Shown here: positions 61,222 through 64,000 of the stretch, in pieces
How positions within the stretch are numbered: position 1 is the stretch's first letter
Layout of the letters: each line of letters starts with the position of its first letter
Assembly: GCA_946811185.2 (NCBI GenBank)
Contig: OX328105.1
Span: forward strand, 34,661,394-34,725,393
Direction of reading: 5' to 3'
DNA: 64,000 bases
From: Hippopus hippopus
Lineage: Eukaryota; Mollusca; Bivalvia; Cardiida; Cardiidae
Notes under the pieces: model-generated
Told to the model about the DNA's origin: nothing
The model's database searches: none
What the model saw: only the letters and a program-made list of their open reading frames with translations
Made by a program: the position numbers and the translations under genes

Positions 61222-62560
61222 CGAGGGTTGTTCGATATGTAATGTGTATTGTATGATATCTCAAAAGCATTCAACTCAAATAGTGAAATGAACATTACAT
61301 CCCTTCAAAGTATTCTCCGCAGTTTGAAATACATAATTTCAATCTCTGAATCCATTTCTGAAATGCATCACAGTACGCTTATTTAAGTAGACCTCTGAGG
61401 CACTGACTGATGGCTGAGCCAAGGGCTTGTCAGGACTTGTAACGACGACCAGATAAGAACTTTTTAAGTTTTGGAAAAAGGAAAAAGTTGCATGGGACTA
61501 GATCTGGAGAGTATGGTGGGTGTGGCAAGACGGTAACCTTCTCCGACTTCAAAAATTGCTTCACAAGCTCAGATGTACATGATGGAGCATTATCGTGAAG
61601 TAGACGAACATGCCTAAATCCTGACACAGGGCGTCGTTTAAGATAATATTTCTTGACCTTTTTTAGTATAACATCTCGGTAATACAGACCTGTAACACTT
61701 TTGCCCTTTGGCACCGGAATTTGTACGGCTATACCATCACGTGAGAACAATATGCAATAAAGAACCTTCTTTGTGCTTGTGCTTCTTTTGGCAACTACAG
61801 GCCTTCTACCGTGTTTAGTTAGCCATATTTTGTTTCCAATTTTTCTTACTGGTTTGAAATAATGAACCCATGTTTTGTCACCAGTAACAATGTTTGCAAA
61901 TTGTCTTTGATTGAATTTGGGAAACATTTTGATTAATTGCTTAGCGGTTTGTACTCGTACCCGTTTTTGGTCATCTGTCAATATATGCGGTATCCATCTG
62001 GCAGAAATCTTTCCTACTTTCAAAATGCGCTTAAAAACGAAATGCACCCGCGATAGCAATATGCCAACAGCGTTGGCAATATCACGAATCTTGTATCTAC
62101 CATCACTTTCAATTATTTCCCTGACTTTTGAGACATTTGCCTTGCCTGTTAAAGTCACAGGTCGGCCAGATTTTGCTGCATCTTTGACGGACTCTGTGCC
62201 AGTCAGAAATTTCTTTCTCTAACTACGAACTGTCTCATAAGATACCTTATCAGACCCATAAACTTCCCCCAATTCAGTAAAAATCTGCATTATCGAATGA
62301 CTGAGTTTTGTGCGAACTTTTATATAAGCTCTAATTTCTTCAATATTCTTAATCTGTTTCCCAACCATTTTTACAACAGTGGTCAACGACTAGCTCTATT
62401 GAAATGACTGTAAGTTTAAAACTATGTGGAGCTGAAGGCTCGTGTTTATACCGTTGGAAAGGTATTGAATAGAGCTATTCAAGCGTATCATCATCCACGA
62501 AATCGTGCAAAGCGTTATCGCACTGTGGTACAATACACATTACATATCGAACAGCCCTCG
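61222..62560 (-). mobile_element. Full-length mariner element (1339 bp)
   Basis: Terminal inverted repeats of 32 bp (61222-61253 and 62529-62560; CGAGGG(T/C)TGTTCGATATG...) differ at one base. TA follows the right end and TT precedes the left, so one target base has probably mutated. Size and single gene are standard for mariner. Confidence 0.93.
61295..62368 (-). pseudogene. Mariner DD34D transposase, inactivated
   Basis: The frame runs from ATG at 62366-62368 to TAA at 61295-61297, 357 codons, the usual mariner length, with no frameshift. Three in-frame stops break it: TAG at 62219-62221 (codon 50), TGA at 61430-61432 and TAA at 61379-61381. Motifs in order are SGRPVT after the N-terminal helix-turn-helix region, TGDKTW (first Asp, about residue 164), HDNAPS (second Asp, ~259) and HPPYSPDL(V)PC. 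The third catalytic position, 34 residues after the second Asp, is Asn (~294; AAC at 61487-61489 on the minus strand) where Asp is expected. A C-terminal FQKWIQR and GEYFEG remain after the last premature stop. The product would be a cut-and-paste transposase acting on the flanking terminal repeats. This copy should be inactive even if the stops were ignored. Confidence 0.93.
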
Positions 62561-63188
62561 TACACTTACTCATAATTGATATCCTGTCCCCAGTAGGTGT
62601 CATGGGTAAAATTGGGCTATAACAGAATTTTTTTTTTGTATTCAGATTATGCTTTTCTTCTGGTGCTTTATATTTAACTCTTTGACAAACAATTATATAT
62701 TTTAACTAACACTAGCTGCTTTAACCCACATACTGGATAAAACAAGACTTCGTGAAGGTTATGCTCAGAAGCAAGAGAGAGTAATGAATTCTGATAATAT
62801 GAGTAGAAAGCCAGGATTCAAACTTAGTCCATTTGGCTTGCTTACCGGTTGACCTTATGGACTGTCAGTTTACTACAGGGCTCACTTTTTGTTTATTGTA
62901 CTATAATTTTTTTATTCAGATAATGGTATCCTCTGCAGACTATTATTTATTATTACTGTTGCAAATAGAGAAATTTTTTGTGCATGTGATAAATAATTTT
63001 TGTCTATTTGACATTTCTTCCCACCCTCATTTTTGTGATAAATATAGTTTTTTTCTTCTCAAACTTGGTTTCACCTTTTTCCGTGGCTTTCTCAGGCTGA
63101 TATAATACTATATACAAATGACTGTCTACATAGACAGTGATCAGAAATTGGCCAATTATCTCACCTATGGGAATGGGATAGGTGACAG
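62561..63188. other. Unassigned stretch with a family A end fragment
   Basis: TTAACTCTTTGACAAACAATTATATATTTTAAC at 62674-62706 is a family A-like terminus only. ORF 62833-63105 has no recognisable motif. Confidence 0.35.
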
Positions 63189-63366
63189 GTAACCTTTACC
63201 AAACAACTCCATGTTATAACAACCCTAGTGAAAAGGTCATTTGAAATCATTGTTGGAAAAGCAGAAAATGTTGGTGAACAGCATTTTTTTCTTTTCCCAC
63301 AAAGTTTTCTGCTATTTCAAAGACAGCAATCATCTTTTGAAATTGCTTTCTGGAAATGTTTAGAAT
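63189..63366 (+). mobile_element. Family A MITE, right end lost
   Basis: GTAACCTTTACCAAACAACTCC start, stem GTTGGAAAAGCAGAAAATGTTGGTGAACAGC, right arm to TCTGGAAATGTTTAG. Confidence 0.72.
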
Positions 63367-63573
63367 TGTCCTATTGAATGCAGTTGCAGGAGACAAATGA
63401 TACGTAACTCAAATGTTGATATTTATCTTGGAAAAAGTAGCAAAACATTGTGAGAAAAGGACAAAATATTGGGTACCGGCATATTCTTCTTTTCCCAAAT
63501 TGTTTTCAAGACATGTTTCACCCAAGTCCCCAAGGTGCAGAGTTGTTTAGATATAAGATTATGTGGTAAAGGG
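63367..63573 (-). mobile_element. Family A MITE, left end lost
   Basis: TGCAGTTGCAGGAGACAAATG through hairpin ATATTGGGTACCGGCATATTC to AAGATTATGTGGTAAAGGG. The two copies meet in the middle of their arms. Confidence 0.7.
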
Positions 63574-63862
63574 CTGTTGGGCTCGTGTCTATACCCAACA
63601 CATTAAAAAACCACAGATAATTGATTCTTGAGAGATAACTTATTTTTATTATAAAGGATATAGAAATTATTTCTTAAAAGAGAGTTCATTTTATGAATAT
63701 CGGACTCATATTTCAATTACAGGGTACAGTAATTATGTTTTCTTTTCCTTTTCAAGTTACATGGATATGCATGCATTGCATATTCATCGAATATTAGGGT
63801 GGGTAGTTATCCATTGCAAGACTGACAAGGAATGAAAAATAATGTTCAATATGCAAGTCAAC
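63574..63862. other. Unassigned stretch
   Basis: Nothing recognised. Confidence 0.3.
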
Positions 63863-64000
63863 TTGTTAAACCAAACAAAGTTTTAGACTCATCCAAATTG
63901 AAAGCATTTGCAGAAGACATAAAACAATTACACAGATCAAATGAAGGGGTAGAACAATGTATAAAAAGAAGATCATGCTGGATGCAAGCATTTCCCATAA
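63863..64000 (-). mobile_element. Family A MITE, cut by the window edge
   Basis: TTGTTAAACCAAACAAAGTTTTAGACTC, then TTTGCAGAAGACATAAAAC, then TCATGCTGGATGCAAGCATTTCCC. The copy continues past the window. Confidence 0.7.

Overview
This window is eukaryotic, AT-rich and almost entirely repeat-derived; I find no convincing host exon. The mix of elements points to a bivalve mollusc, probably a heterodont clam or mussel-like lineage: two Helitron-like non-autonomous elements ending in a short hairpin plus CTAG or CTTG, tRNA-headed SINEs with a GTTGAAA(A/G)CGGCGTTAAACACC-type tail, MITEs with GAGCCGTGCTC ends, and GATC-rich hairpin repeats. That placement rests on memory of bivalve repeats, not on a search. 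The window looks like intergenic or intronic sequence that has acted as a transposon trap.

The dominant component is one short DNA-transposon family, here called family A. It is about 229 bp long, flanked by TTAA, has CCCTTTACC...GGTAAAGGG ends and carries a near-perfect 66-67 bp central palindrome with arms built on CATTGTGGGAAAAGGAG. By hand I count roughly 110 copies and fragments, about a third of the window. The '+' strand is the orientation that starts TTAACCCTTTACCACACAATCC; '-' copies start TTAACTCTTTACCAAACGAC. The TTAA target and CCCTTT termini fit a piggyBac-like MITE, although no transposase for it is present here. Family B (GATC hairpin, about 190-210 bp, also TTAACCCTT-ended) has some 25 copies. 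Family C (40-bp terminal repeats) and family D (33-bp terminal repeats) have unrelated ends but share a 67-bp internal hairpin.

Layout: 0.5-5.1 kb is a dense run of family A, with head-to-tail arrays sharing TTAA. 5.16-5.76 kb is a ~26-bp minisatellite. 6.2-18.1 kb mixes families A and B, a 986-bp TA-flanked element (11.85-12.83 kb) and an internally deleted mariner (16.0-16.8 kb), both inserted into family A copies. 18.5-23.4 kb holds a hAT-like element, SINEs and a Helitron-like element. 25.7-29.4 kb is nearly free of family A and contains a 160-bp fold-back. 29.4-52.5 kb is again dense in A, B and C, with a tandem-repeat Helitron-like element (35.4-36.3 kb), a second hAT-like element (41.9-42.9 kb) and an inverted SINE duplication (43.9-44.3 kb). 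52.9-54.7 kb has the family D element and a pogo-like element inserted in a 39-bp minisatellite. 55.3-61.2 kb is dense in A and B. 61.2-62.6 kb is a full-length mariner with a dead transposase, the only protein-coding remnant I recognise with confidence apart from the tail of the mariner at 16.4 kb.

The parts relate through nesting rather than pathways. Family A inserts into family C, SINE, hAT-like and other A copies; SINE, mariner, Helitron-like and TA elements insert into family A. The families were therefore active over overlapping periods. The many short ORFs, with recurring peptides such as ENIVGKGENAG and HFLLFPQCF, are translations of the family A palindrome and not genes.
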